A stretch of 64,000 nucleotides of DNA from Umbilicaria muhlenbergii (lineage: Eukaryota; Ascomycota; Lecanoromycetes; Umbilicariales; Umbilicariaceae). Below are positions 25,435 to 36,140 of the stretch, one piece after another. The notes below the pieces were generated by a model. It was not told the DNA's origin, made no database searches, and worked only from the letters and a program-made list of their open reading frames with translations. The stretch is from positions 623,542-687,541 of the forward strand of contig KK106983.1 in the NCBI GenBank assembly GCA_000611775.1, read 5' to 3'. Positions within the stretch are counted from its first letter, which is position 1, and each line of letters opens with the position of its first letter. The translations under genes and the position numbers were made by a program.

Positions 25435-28400
25435 ATGCCCATAGCTGCACTCCCTCCCAATGCTGTCCGCGCAATTGGGTCTACCCAGGCGCTTACTGAT
25501 GCAGCCTCCGTAGTTAAGGAACTCATAGATAACGCTCTAGATGCACGTGCTTCTGCAATTTTCGTTGAAATATCTACGAATACACTTGACGTCATCCAGG
25601 TGAAAGACAACGGCCATGGCATCGGGCCGGATGATAGAGACATGGTATGTCGCCGCTTCTGTACCAGCAAAATCAGGGAATTTGAAGATCTGGAGAACAT
25701 CGGGGGCTCCTCTCTTGGATTCAGGGGAGAAGCCTTGGCGAGCGCAGCTGAGATGAGTGGGAGTGTAGTTGTGACGACTAGGGTGGAAGGGGAAGCCGTG
25801 GCTGTGACTTCCAAGTTCGGCAGGCAAGGTGAAAGAGAAAGGCAAGTACGTCACTACGCTATCGAATCACCCCTTCTAACCCGGAACAATAGTCAAGAGC
25901 GAGCCTCACACCCAGTTGGTACATCGATTAGGGTTGTTGATTTTCTTAAGAACCTACCTGTACGTAGGCAGACCGCTCTCAAGTCTTCGGCAGCTACTTT
26001 GTCGAAGATCAAGCGGACGCTCAAAGCTTATGCGATAGCCCGTCCGTCCACGCGCTTCTCTGTAAAAGTTCTGAAGGCCAAGCACGAGAAGGATAATTGG
26101 GTGTACGCACCGAAAGCAGGAGCGTGTGTGTCCGATGCGGCGATCAAAGTCGTCGGGAAAGAAGTGGCAGGGCAATGCGAGTGGATGGTCTGGTCACCAA
26201 ATGATCCTCAAGACTTGGCAAGCTCTCCGACGCCAGATGGCTCTGTCACTGTTCATTCACCGGAACGTGAAGGCAGCTACACTATCCAGGCATTCCTCCC
26301 AAGGCCTCAATGTGGTACGCATAACATGAGTCAAAGGAGTCTAAGAACACCCGTCTAACGATTATGCTTTAGATCTCTCAACCATCAGCAATAGCGGCCA
26401 TTACGTCTCCATAGACTCTAGGCCGGTGTCGTGCACACGAGGAGTGCTCAAGCAGATTATCGGTATATACAAAAGCTATCTCCGGTCCGTATGCCCATTA
26501 GATAACGGCACCAAGGTCGTGGAACCGTTTGTCAGCATAAACGTTATTTGTCCTACTGGAAGTTACGATGCTAATGTTGAACCTGCAAAAGATGATGTGC
26601 TTTTCAGGGATTCTGAAGGCTTTCTTGCAACCCTTGAGCAGTTCTTTCGAAGTTTTTATGGGGAGCTGCAGCCGAAAGACGACAGCAGGAAAACATCAAA
26701 ACAGGCAGCATCCAGGCCTCGAGGGTTTGAACTCTTGCTTGCTAGGAAGCCACAGGCAATCGAGGATTCAAGGCTTCCTGCGCAGCTTGAGAATGGCGAA
26801 AGTGTTTACGAAGCACGAAGGAACGCTATCCAGGCTCCACAAAGTCTTCACCAGAATACAGACACAGCCCTGCCTTCTGACTTATCATCAACTGTTGGTA
26901 CCTTATCTGACCAAACTGAATTTCAACGAGGAGTATCGCAGGGCAAAGATGAGGTGTTCGAAGCCGCACCTAGATCAGAAAAGAGACTGGGTAGCAATGA
27001 GCTATCTGATAATGTGCGTCACGACTCGGATCAGAAGTGGACGTGGCACCACAATATGTACAGTGATGAATACGAACACGATGACGATTATTACGGTTTG
27101 AGAGATAGCCAACAAGGATCACTGGTATCAGAAGACGCCGACGAAGAAGGAAGTTTGCGAGATGTCAACATCTCGAATCCATGGACTATTGCGAAGCTGA
27201 ACGCCCCGATTCATTCTCGTCTGTCTGACTCAGAAGCGAGGACAAGTCTCAGCAGTAATGGCCAGTTGCTGACGCCAGAACGACAGCGTGGTGACATCTC
27301 AAATCATTTGAACACTATTTCCAGAAACAGGTTACAAGACGCAACTACGGCTGCATCCGGTCTGCCAACACCCGGTCGTTCTCACCAACTTCCGTTAACC
27401 ATACAAGGTTACAGATCCTCTCCGTCACACCTATTCCCGTTTCCAGTGAAAGCGTGGGGTAAAGGAGATCGAAATACTACTTCTAGGAGCCATGACAGCC
27501 TAGAACGAGATCGCTGCAGCGCTGGAGCGTTAGATACGTGGGTCCAAAGGTCCTTGATTCATAATCCTTCTACCTTGGAACGTCTAGATAGTCCGACGGA
27601 GGATGGCCCTGTCGAACGTGCGATGTCGAATGGCAATTCTTCCAGAGGTTTCGTGTCGGCCGGTATTTTACCAAGAGGTACTCCTTTGGGTGCGATTCCC
27701 GACGTATCCCAGAAACCCAACCGTAGGCCAACGCCACGGAAACTACAACAAAACATTAACAAACCATTCGTCTCTCCAGTAAACGACCCAGATAGAGTCT
27801 GGTTCGAAAAGGTGCCAACTCGCCGCACGAAACCTGCTCAACCAGCCGTGGCTCAAAGCGTTCGGGAGGCCCTAGCAGCTACAGCACCCATACACTACGG
27901 TAGCGATGACAAGGTCCCCAGCACCGAATACGGTCCCGCAAGCATCGCACGCCCCTCGTCAAAGCCCATGCATCCCGACCTGGCCGTGACGATGGACTAC
28001 GAAATGCGGAAGCAAGCAGCGATGCAGAAGCGGAAAGAATTCCTCCGCCAGCAAGCCCTGGATGTTCGTCTGCAGAACCAAAACTCAACCGACATTACCA
28101 GAAATGCCCTGCCTCACATCAAATCACCGCACGAAAACCGCTACAATGCCGCTGTTGCGTCTCTCTCCTTTCCTGACCCCACTGCTGCCACTACTGGTAT
28201 CGCTTCCGCTCTCGAGGACTCCGATCCGCGCGCCTACCTCCTCCGCGTCCAGCAACGCGACGAAGCAGACCGCCAGAGCGGCGCCATTGGCTCCAGCCGC
28301 AAACTCAAGAGGAGGAAGACGACGATGTTGCCATTAGAGACGACGCCAGCGGAGGCTACGGTGCAGGATCTGGTGTTGATGGTTGAAACGACTGATCGTA

Positions 28401-28636
28401 GCATCGAGGGCGAAGTAAGAACGATAAGCGCTTGTGACCAGTATATTCGCGTCGGTAGGATCGAGAAAGGTCTGGGTGCATTGGGGATTGAAGATGTCAG
28501 GACATGGGAGTGGAAAGTGCGAGAGTTGGTTGACAAGCGCTATCGGTCTGAGGGGGGAGAGAAGGTGAATCTCGAGATTGATTTGTGGGGTGCTATACAG
28601 AGCCTTGTGGGTATGGATGTCGCTACTGAGTGCTAG
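25435..28636 (+). CDS. MutL-family mismatch repair protein, MLH2 / human PMS1 type
   Basis: MutL homologues couple mismatch recognition to repair. Exons are 25435-26314 and 26373-28636 (1047 residues). A further 54 bp intron (25846-25899, GTACGT...GAG) would keep frame and remove 18 residues; I cannot decide this by eye. The N-terminal GHKL ATPase is intact: ELIDNALDARA (Asn for Mg-ATP), VKDNGHGI, LGFRGEAL and HPVGTSIRV. The transducer domain follows with FLKNLPVRRQ and YVSIDSRPV. A linker of several hundred disordered residues leads to a weakly conserved C-terminus. I do not see the DQHAxxER endonuclease motif of yeast Pms1 or Mlh3, which favours the MLH2/human-PMS1 branch, a non-endonuclease partner of Mlh1. 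Codon use turns from C- to G-rich near 28300. Confidence 0.82.
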
Positions 28637-29123
28637 AAACTGGAGGGTTGCATGCTGGCGCTTGAAGAGATCTATTTAGAGACCATATGAGTGGGCTATA
28701 TAGTGCTTTTAGGATTTTGCATAGCGCTGGCGATGGTGTTGGCTTTGGCATAGGCTTATTGATACCCCTGAGCTCGGCGCTTAAAGCAGAAATACAGAGT
28801 ATAATTAATTATGTTTACGAGGGTTCACTATAGTGACAGCGACCAAATTCCGTTCAGAGACTACCATACTTATGGGCTAGATACCACGTGAGCCTACGAC
28901 TAGGTCTACTCACCAGACTTACAGCCAAGTCGACAGCAACTCCTCTGGTAACGGACTGTTCCTAAAACAAAACAACCGCCCTGTGGGTATCCATTCGCAC
29001 ACCATCTGCGCCATGTTCACCTCGCTCATGCATGCAGTATTGACACACCATAAACACAATCCAACGTACCCGTAACCGTAACGCTCATATCATGCATGAC
29101 CTCATTCATACTCACCCTTACCT
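28637..29123. other. convergent intergenic region
   Basis: 487 bases between the stops of the MutL homologue and polo kinase. No repeat or RNA gene was noticed. Confidence 0.55.
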
Positions 29124-32100
29124 TCACTTTCCCTTCGAACGATACCCCTCCGGCACCACCTGCTCATACTTCCCATCCCCCCCATACGCCCCGACCGTAA
29201 CCCACACCAACTTCTGCAGCCTCCCCCCCTCCATCACCCCCTCCCACTTCATCCGCTTCCGCTCGCCCTCGCCCATCCGCCCCAACCCACCATTCGCGAT
29301 CCAAACCCCCACCACATCGCGCACAAACTCCAACTTCGCTCTCAACTCGTTCGCTCTCATGAGCTCGCGGAAATCGCCCTTGTCCGGGTCAAGTCCGTTC
29401 AGCATCTTCGCGACCGAGAACGAAAGCACGCTCCTGCTGTCCAACGCGTCCGCGGGTAGAGTTTCGCCCGCTTGGAGCCGCTCGGCGGCGTCGAGGGGCA
29501 GGTGGTAAAAGTCGAGCCAGGAGCCGTCGTCGGAGATGACGAGTTTCGTATGATCGGGGAAATTGAACTGGAAGGAACCGTGGCCGAACCCCCAGATGCC
29601 GACGTTGCCGAGACGTTGGTAGAATTTGATAAAGGGGCGAGCGCTGTTGCGTTTGAGTTTGTTTAGGTCTTCCGGGTAGATGCGCTCGCCTTCGGAGACG
29701 AATTTGGTCGGGTCGGATTCTTCTTCTTCGCTCTTGCCGAGGGATTGGGTCATGTATTTGGCGAATTTGTCCCAGAGGACGAGTTTCTTCCGCTTTTCGT
29801 AGTCGTGGATGTTGGCTCCGGGGCCGAGCTTTTCGGCGATGCCGCCGGCGCCGATGTTGATTTTGTAGGTTCTTGGGTGGACGAAGACGCGCTTGATGCC
29901 TTCCTCTCCGCAGTTTTCGAAGAATTCGATGGGGACGCCGCAGGTGGGTACGATTTGATGTCTCTCGGTATAGGCGATGAGTTTGCGTTTCCTGAGATGA
30001 TCTTCGCCGCCATGGACAATGATACAAGTTGGTGGTTTGCTATCTTCGCCTTTGAAGACACACCCAACGCTGCCGTTGGCGAGAATGTAACCAATGCCGA
30101 ACTTGTTAGTGTAGTCAACCCATTTGATGACGACTGGACGACCCTTGAGGCTGTTAGGTCTATTGGGTTCGTCCTTGTTCGAAATCGAGTTGTAATCTGT
30201 TGGAAGTCGGCCTTCACAGGTAATACGAACAGGAGGTTTATAAGGACTGTTCAGAGTCGCGTCAAGGTTCTCGTGGAAGACTTGCAAAGCTGAGCGAATG
30301 ATCGCTGGCATTGTCGATGGCAGGCATTCCGCCACCTCATCACGGCCGATGAGTATGCCGTTGGTCTTGTTTGATTCAGCCTCACCCCGGGGAAGAACGG
30401 GCAAGGGGCCTCGCCGGGTTCCAGCAACTTCGAGCATCTCTTCGCGTACAGTGGCCGCTATTCTCGCTTTCGTGTTGATGGCCGCCTTCTCACGCTCTTT
30501 CTCACGTTCTTTGTCACCATTTTCCGGTCCAGTAACCGTTTCAAGACCATTCTGTAACATCCGCGCGGAAGCTGACCTTGACACTCTCGTGGTGGCTGCG
30601 GTAGTTGACACAGAGGCACCTCCATCGCGATTGAACCCTGAAGTCACAGATCTTGTGACTCTTCCCAACCGCCGTGGTAAGGTCTGAGTCTGCCGATCTG
30701 TTCCGATAGAAGGCTGTTGGGTGGAGCGCAACGGCATGTTATTGAGTAAACCAGTGGCCGAATTGACACTCGAAGTACTCGATCCTGGGTTTCTTGCACG
30801 TCTAAGCGTGTCGCTGTTGACGGACGTGATCCTCGAGGAAGCCCGACTCACAGTCTGCGAAGGCTGCCGACTTGCTTGAGTGCGGAGTTGAGCAGCATGG
30901 CTTGGGGGAGCGCTCTGGGATGGATATCCAGCTTGCTCGGGAAGAGTGGGCACATCAACTTGAAGAAGTTCCGAACTTGCGGTTTTACTGCCCACAGCTT
31001 CGGTTCCTGTACCAGATGCGGGCTCCACTCGAGGCGTACGAGCGCTGGGCCAGCTATCCAGAATGGGGTGTGATATGTAGACGGTCTCTACAGGCAACGG
31101 TACTACCGGAGTAAGCCCGCGCCTTTGCTCTTCAACAAACTCTTTGTAAAGGGACTTCTCGACATCTTTCCCCACTACGTCTAGGACGGTTAGAGCATTG
31201 CCTGCTGTATCTTTGAACTGACCCACCCCACATTCTCGGCACAATTCTTCTAGTGAGATGCGGTCACTGTCCGGATCCATAACATCACCGTTCGGAATGT
31301 AAGGCAAGAGCCAGGCGGGTTTTTGTTGGCGGCATTCCGTGCTGAGACGTTTTGGAATCAAGGGATTTTGAGTGAGGTTCCTATCCCGCATCGAAAAGAA
31401 TCTATGGGTTACGATATGGTCTGGATCGGGGCGTTCTGCGGCGTCAACCCTCAGAAGCTTGGAAACTAGTCCCTTCGCCTCGTTTGGGATGAAATTAGGA
31501 CAGCTGGCATCCTCTGGCCAGACATAGTCGATGTTTTTGACTTTGCGATATATTTCTTCCTGCGTGTTTGATTGAAACGGCGGAACCCCCGTAAGCATAG
31601 CGAAACTGAAATGCGTTAGTCTCATTTGATCGTATCAAACAGTATCTTAGGAAGTGAAACTTACAGGATGATCCCAACGGCCCATATGTCGACCTTGTGG
31701 TCATGGCCCTGTTTTGCTTTCTCCAGGATTTCTGGTGCAATATAGTTCGGGGTTCCGCACATGGTCTGCCTTCGGGAGAAGCCTTTGACATCACTCTCTG
31801 ATACGAGGATAGCGGCCAGGCCGAAGTCGCCAATTTTGAGGTTCATATCATAATCCAAGAACAGATTGCCCATCTTTAGATCACGGTGAATAACATCACG
31901 TGCGTGCATATACTTGATAGCTCCGCAAAGCTGCACTGTAAAGCGTCTGACCTCTGGTAGACTCAGGCATTTTCGTTTCTTCACCATATCCATCACTGAG
32001 CCATTTGGACAAAGCTCGAGAACGACATATGTGCTGGCCTCGAACGTAAAAGCACGGTGAAACTCCACTATGTTGGGGTGGCGCATCTTAGAATGAATCT

Positions 32101-32964
32101 GCAACTCGGTACGAAACTTCAACAACAAGTATTAGCAATTTGCAAGAGTCAGTGGTATCAATACTATCTAACCTTTTCTTGCATCTTCTTCTGGCTCATC
32201 TCGGCCCTGACAATCTTCAACGCGAACTTGTATACTCGTGAACCGTATCTCTTTCCTCTCAATTCACCTTCATGACAGATTGCGAAACCCCCTTTGCCGA
32301 GTAGACGTCCTGTTCTATACTTCTCGGCTGGCTCTCCAGAAGGTCCCTCGGGCTGGTAGACTATCGGCGGCGGTGGAGGAGCATGGTCTTTCTCTTTTTG
32401 GGCTTTCTTTGCTGCCACCAGTTTGGCATTGGCGACTTCAGCTACATCCTGCTTCGTGGCCGGCTTCTGTGAGAGCTTGACGTTGGTCGATCGTGGTGAA
32501 AGGGGATCCATATCTCTTCCCGCAGCCCCGAGCAATTCCGGGAGAAGACGCATGCAGATATCGAGATCCTGGTTGACCTGCTGGCCACTTGCGTGAGTTG
32601 CAGGGTCGTAGTAGCTGTTGTCACTGTCGTTTCTGGTGAGGGCGCTTTTGTCGCAAAAATCGACACTATCATCAGTTGAGGGTGCGGCGGGTTTGTACTG
32701 TTGGGGCTCGCGTTGTTTGTCGCATGCTTCGGGGGTCTTGTTATGTTCGCGAGACTCAATGCTCCTAACTACTGAATCAGCTGCAGCACTACTAGGGATA
32801 GCAGTGCGGCGATCTCCTCCATGAGACATGATATTGTCGTAGAGGTTAGCCTTTGAGCGACGTGCGGGTACAGGGTCATCCTCCTCCCAAAGCTCCAGCG
32901 CTGGGAGATCTTCAATCAAGTATGTACCGCCAGGCCCGCTTGGGGTAGGTCGTCCTCTGCCCAT
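29124..32964 (-). CDS. plkA: polo-like protein kinase (Cdc5/Plo1/PlkA family)
   Basis: A Ser/Thr kinase of mitotic entry, spindle and septation. Three exons, 32964-32173, 32116-31665 and 31605-29124, give 1241 residues. After about 215 mostly disordered residues comes the kinase: glycine loop GKGGFAICHE, Lys in FALKIV, catalytic HRDLKMGNLFL, DFGLAA, activation segment MCGTPNYIAPE, and VDIWAVGIIL running across intron 2. A linker of about 400 residues, rich in Ser/Thr/Arg, is far longer than in animal PLK1. Two polo boxes follow: VVIKWVDYTNKFGIGYILA at roughly residue 890, and FIKFYQRLGNVGIWGFGHGS at roughly 1070, with SWLDFYHLP. Start is the ATG of MGRGRPTPSG. An upstream in-frame ATG at 33054 exists if a leader intron is retained. 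Divergent from the OPA3-like gene. Confidence 0.95.
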
Positions 32965-33054
32965 TTTCTGATGGTTCCAAGTATGCCCGTCGGGAGTTTT
33001 GTTGAAATCTGATGGATTGAGAGCGGTTGACTTACAAATTTCAATCCGCCTCAT
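32965..33054 (-). promoter_or_regulatory. polo kinase leader: intron-dependent uORF or N-terminal extension
   Basis: On the minus strand an ATG at 33054 is followed by a perfect GTAAGT donor (intron 33035-32968, 68 bp, ending CATCAG). If spliced, the upstream ATG gives a 6-codon uORF, MRRIEI, whose TAA ends one base before the main ATG (TAAAATG). If retained, the same ATG reads in frame into the kinase and adds 30 residues. All of this is visible in sequence; use in the cell is inferred. Confidence 0.6.
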
Positions 33055-33562
33055 GAACCCTGATGTGTGCCGCTATTCCCCAGCATCTCCGTTAAGCCCT
33101 AGATACAACCAAAGAGCTTTCCTTCGTGCAAGTTGGGCGCGTTTGGAGGAGAGAACTGACGACGGTGATAGAAATGCTTGAAGCTGCATGTTTACTTGCC
33201 AGTCGCCGTGCGCAACCGCATTGCAGGGATTCAAGCAGCCAAGCCTCTTGGCGGCAGCGGCCCGACGATCCTGGTAAGGCTGGAAATCCCCCAGCCGAGC
33301 CCACGTCCAGGAAAACCCCCCCAAGAAGCTCCTCTGGCTCTTGGGAAGGCTTGCGGTGTCAGCAGCTACCTCGACGTTCTCTGACTATCCCCACTGACGC
33401 CTCCTGCAGCACCTGTTTGGCCGTGTCATCCGGCTTGGAACGACCGGGACGGTCCTCCCTCTGATAATTCCCCACTGCGGCCCAGTTCCCCAATGGCTTC
33501 TCTGACCCGCCTCAACGGACAACCTCCGATATAAGTTTGCGCATTGGTCCTTATGGCTCGCG
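33055..33562. promoter_or_regulatory. shared divergent promoter region, polo kinase / OPA3-like
   Basis: 508 bases between divergent genes, with no ORF of note. Promoter role inferred from position; no specific motif is claimed. Confidence 0.4.
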
Positions 33563-34533
33563 ATGTCCAGCATTACTCTCAAAATCTCATCCCTAGTCAT
33601 CCGAACGCTCTCAAAGCCTATCGCCGTATGCTCACCGTTTCCATACTTGCAGCTGCAGCTAACCCCCAGTGTTAGAATAAAATCAAAGCGCAGGCGCGCG
33701 AACATGAAAAATTCCGGCGCATATGTCTTTCCTTTGCCCAATCTTTGCACCGGCTGGACATGCGGCTACGGCTAGGCCTTTTGCAGGATTCTGCCGCAAT
33801 CGAAAAGCAAGCCGCGCGGGAAGCCGCTGAAGCCAAGGCGAAGAAACAGAGATTAGAGGCTCCTACGGTAAAAACAGAAGCCCAAACAAAGGTGGATGAG
33901 GCAGCAGCGGCCAAAGAGAAAGAGAAAGGGACCACGACAGCGAAAATTACTCCGCCAAAACCACGGATAAGGCCACTCTCCGAAGCCAAAGCTATAGATT
34001 CAGGGGCCAATTTCATCAGTGAAGCATTCTTGTTCCTTGTAGCCGGGGGCTTGATAGTATTTGAATCGTGGAGATCGAGAAGGAAAGAAACTTCAAGGCG
34101 TGAAGATGTAGCGGGAAGAATAACAGAGCTCGAGGAGAGTGAGAAAGCCGCAAGAAGGGCATTGGTGGAGTTGGAAAAGGAGATATTGCGGCTGAGGGCG
34201 AAGGAGAAAGGAATTTTTGCTCCACAAACAAAGCATATACTGCCGAAGGAGATATGGGCGGTAGAGGAGCAGGAAGAGAAAGAGGACGAGGCGCAATCAA
34301 CAGGTTGGCGTTCTTGGATACGGAGACTGTGGCCTGCTCCCGGGATCGCTGCAGAACCAGAGGTACCTGCAGAAGGTGCGTCTGGTAAGGGTGGGCAAAC
34401 TGCCAAGGACATTGGATCTGGCGACAGCAAAGGATCTACGCCCTCCAAACCAGTCACGCCAGGCGACGGCAAGGCCATAGATGTGGCGGTGGGACGATCG
34501 GAGCTGTCATCGGATGGTTTGCAAAAAAGGTGA
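33563..34533 (+). CDS. OPA3-like mitochondrial protein
   Basis: OPA3 family members are mitochondrial membrane proteins affecting morphology and lipid balance; the exact activity is not settled. Exon 33563-33625 encodes ITLKISSLVIRTLSKPIA, joined in phase 0 across a 50 bp intron to exon 33676-34533, which starts NKIKAQAREHEKFRRICLSF; 306 residues. The family core continues as FAQSLHRLDMRLRLGLL. An Ala/Lys/Glu-rich segment, then a hydrophobic segment (NFISEAFLFLVAGGLIVFE) that is the conserved C-terminal membrane region, then a coiled coil (ITELEESEKAARRALVELE). The last 90 residues are low complexity. The N-terminus is hydrophobic and basic, compatible with mitochondrial targeting. The small first exon is easily missed by gene finders. 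Confidence 0.9.
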
Positions 34534-35010
34534 AGCCTTTACATCTACAGGATATTCATTGTGCGCACGCTAAATTAGCGGCATTTCTATACAATCATAA
34601 GAGACCTAGATATCTGCTCTGGTTCGAGGAGGTACAGCGCCAATCTCTGCGCGGCAGCTCCTTGTCCCAGCGCCTGGCATTAGGGCATGCTCAAATCAAC
34701 AACCCGACGCTAGTGGAAGGATCCGTATCCCCGGGAACATCGCTTTTGGCGGGTGCACACTCTTCCCTCTCCGTTTTGTGGTTCTACACGGGTGATTGAG
34801 TTGGAAGCTTTGTATAGTATCAGCCGGAAGGCTCTCTACTCGTTCATAGACTTTCAAAATTACTCTTTTGTGCAGATCTTGCTCCTCGATCATGTTCTGC
34901 ACTTCGTTGAGGCAACGGCCCGAATGGTCCCCCATCATCCCTGACTTCTACGCCTGTACCAGCTTTCAGTTCAGGGGTGAGCGCGGGATTCTGCTGCATA
35001 GCAGGTTTCA
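34534..35010. other. intergenic between same-strand genes
   Basis: 477 bases. A 90-codon frame at 34530-34799 has no ATG-supported or conserved content. Nothing else seen. Confidence 0.5.
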
Positions 35011-35706
35011 ATGTCACTAAAAGGTTTGGCAGAAACTACTCTGAAGACACACGATCTAGCCCTCCCGCTTCATCCAACCTCCGGAACGGGGACCTCGCAC
35101 CTCCGCCTCCTTCTCCTTTCACCTCTCTCAATTGACGAGAGCAACCGGACAGCAACTCTACTCCGAATCGAGCGTTTCTCCACCCTCACCGGCGGCGACT
35201 CCATCGCCATAATTTTCCTCCTCCACCTACCAACCCCCCACCCATCTCCCCCAGTCTCTGGCTTACACGCCTACATGACCCTCCAAGCCCTGTACATTCC
35301 GCGCTCTCATCCCATCCCATCCCATCCCATCCCATCCCATCCAAGCAACCGTTCCCATTCTGACGGCTGCAGACTCCTATCCCACTCCCTCTCCATCCCT
35401 CTACTGCCCCTGTTCGCACCCACCAATCTCCTGTCAACCCTAACGATCTACCTCTCCAACCCCCCTCTTCCATCTCACACCAATCTCGCACCTCTGGCCC
35501 TCTTGCCACACACTACAACCACAGCGCCTTCGCATCCGCTGCCGGAACATACGACGCACGTGCTGAGTGATCTCTACCATTCGCTGGCAGAGGTGGCGAC
35601 GGCGACGGAGACGGAGGCGGGAAGGAGTCGGTTGAAGGAGTGGGTGGGGGAAGCGGCTGTGGTGGGGTTGGGAGAGTTTTGGGCGGAGGAGTGGGTTTGT
35701 GAGTAG
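35011..35706 (+). CDS. conserved-looking hypothetical protein, 231 residues
   Basis: I do not recognise this gene. A single uninterrupted frame runs from an ATG at 35011 to TAG. The protein has a hydrophobic beta-like segment (GGDSIAIIFLLHLP), a Leu-rich middle and a C-terminal acidic helix region (HVLSDLYHSLAEVATATETE) that ends GLGEFWAEEWVCE. The alternating hydrophobic pattern and sustained codon bias (C-ending until about 35570, then G-ending, as in neighbouring real genes) support true coding. A pentanucleotide repeat (six CCCAT units) inside the frame encodes HPIPS repeats. No signal peptide or clear membrane span. The reading could include a missed intron; the start could also lie upstream. 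Confidence 0.6.
   Translation: MSLKGLAETTLKTHDLALPLHPTSGTGTSHLRLLLLSPLSIDESNRTATLLRIERFSTLTGGDSIAIIFLLHLPTPHPSPPVSGLHAYMTLQALYIPRSHPIPSHPIPSHPSNRSHSDGCRLLSHSLSIPLLPLFAPTNLLSTLTIYLSNPPLPSHTNLAPLALLPHTTTTAPSHPLPEHTTHVLSDLYHSLAEVATATETEAGRSRLKEWVGEAAVVGLGEFWAEEWVCE
35307..35343 (+). repeat. CCCAT pentanucleotide microsatellite inside a reading frame
   Basis: Six perfect tandem CCCAT units at 35311-35340, flanked by partial units. Three units make 15 bases, so the protein repeats HPIPS. A gain or loss of one unit would shift the frame. Confidence 0.85.
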
Positions 35707-36140
35707 ATGGAAAATGGCGGGAGGGAAGTAAGGGTTGCTAGGAAGACCTTCAAAGGCGCACAAAGGCTCGTATATCATTACCTGGAAGTGAAGCGGTGTG
35801 TTGAGGGAGCGGAGGGAGGCGTGTCCGAATGGGTTGCGGTGGGTTGAGATTTAAGGGATGTGGATTGCATGGTTCGAAACGGTGGGTGTTGGAGGTATGG
35901 AGAGTGGAATTAGGGAAATGACATGAGGGAGAGAAGTAGTGTCACCAGTAGCATTGCATGTCGCACTAAAGTAGTACGGTTTGCTCAAAAAACCATCTAT
36001 TCACATCTACACCCGCCCAATCCCCACCATACCATACTAATACCACACGTCCCAACCAACGACAACAAACACACGCCAGAATCATATCACATGCCCATTC
36101 TTTACACCCGCGTCCCCAATGGCCCCATTGGCCCATCACC
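35707..36140. other. convergent intergenic region
   Basis: 434 bases between the hypothetical gene and the myosin stop. G-rich on the plus strand to about 35920, then C-rich: a sharp composition change. No gene seen. Confidence 0.5.

Noticed and set aside
34530-34799. 90-codon frame after the OPA3-like gene
   Set aside because: Begins at the OPA3-like stop with no conserved motif; fits spacer DNA.
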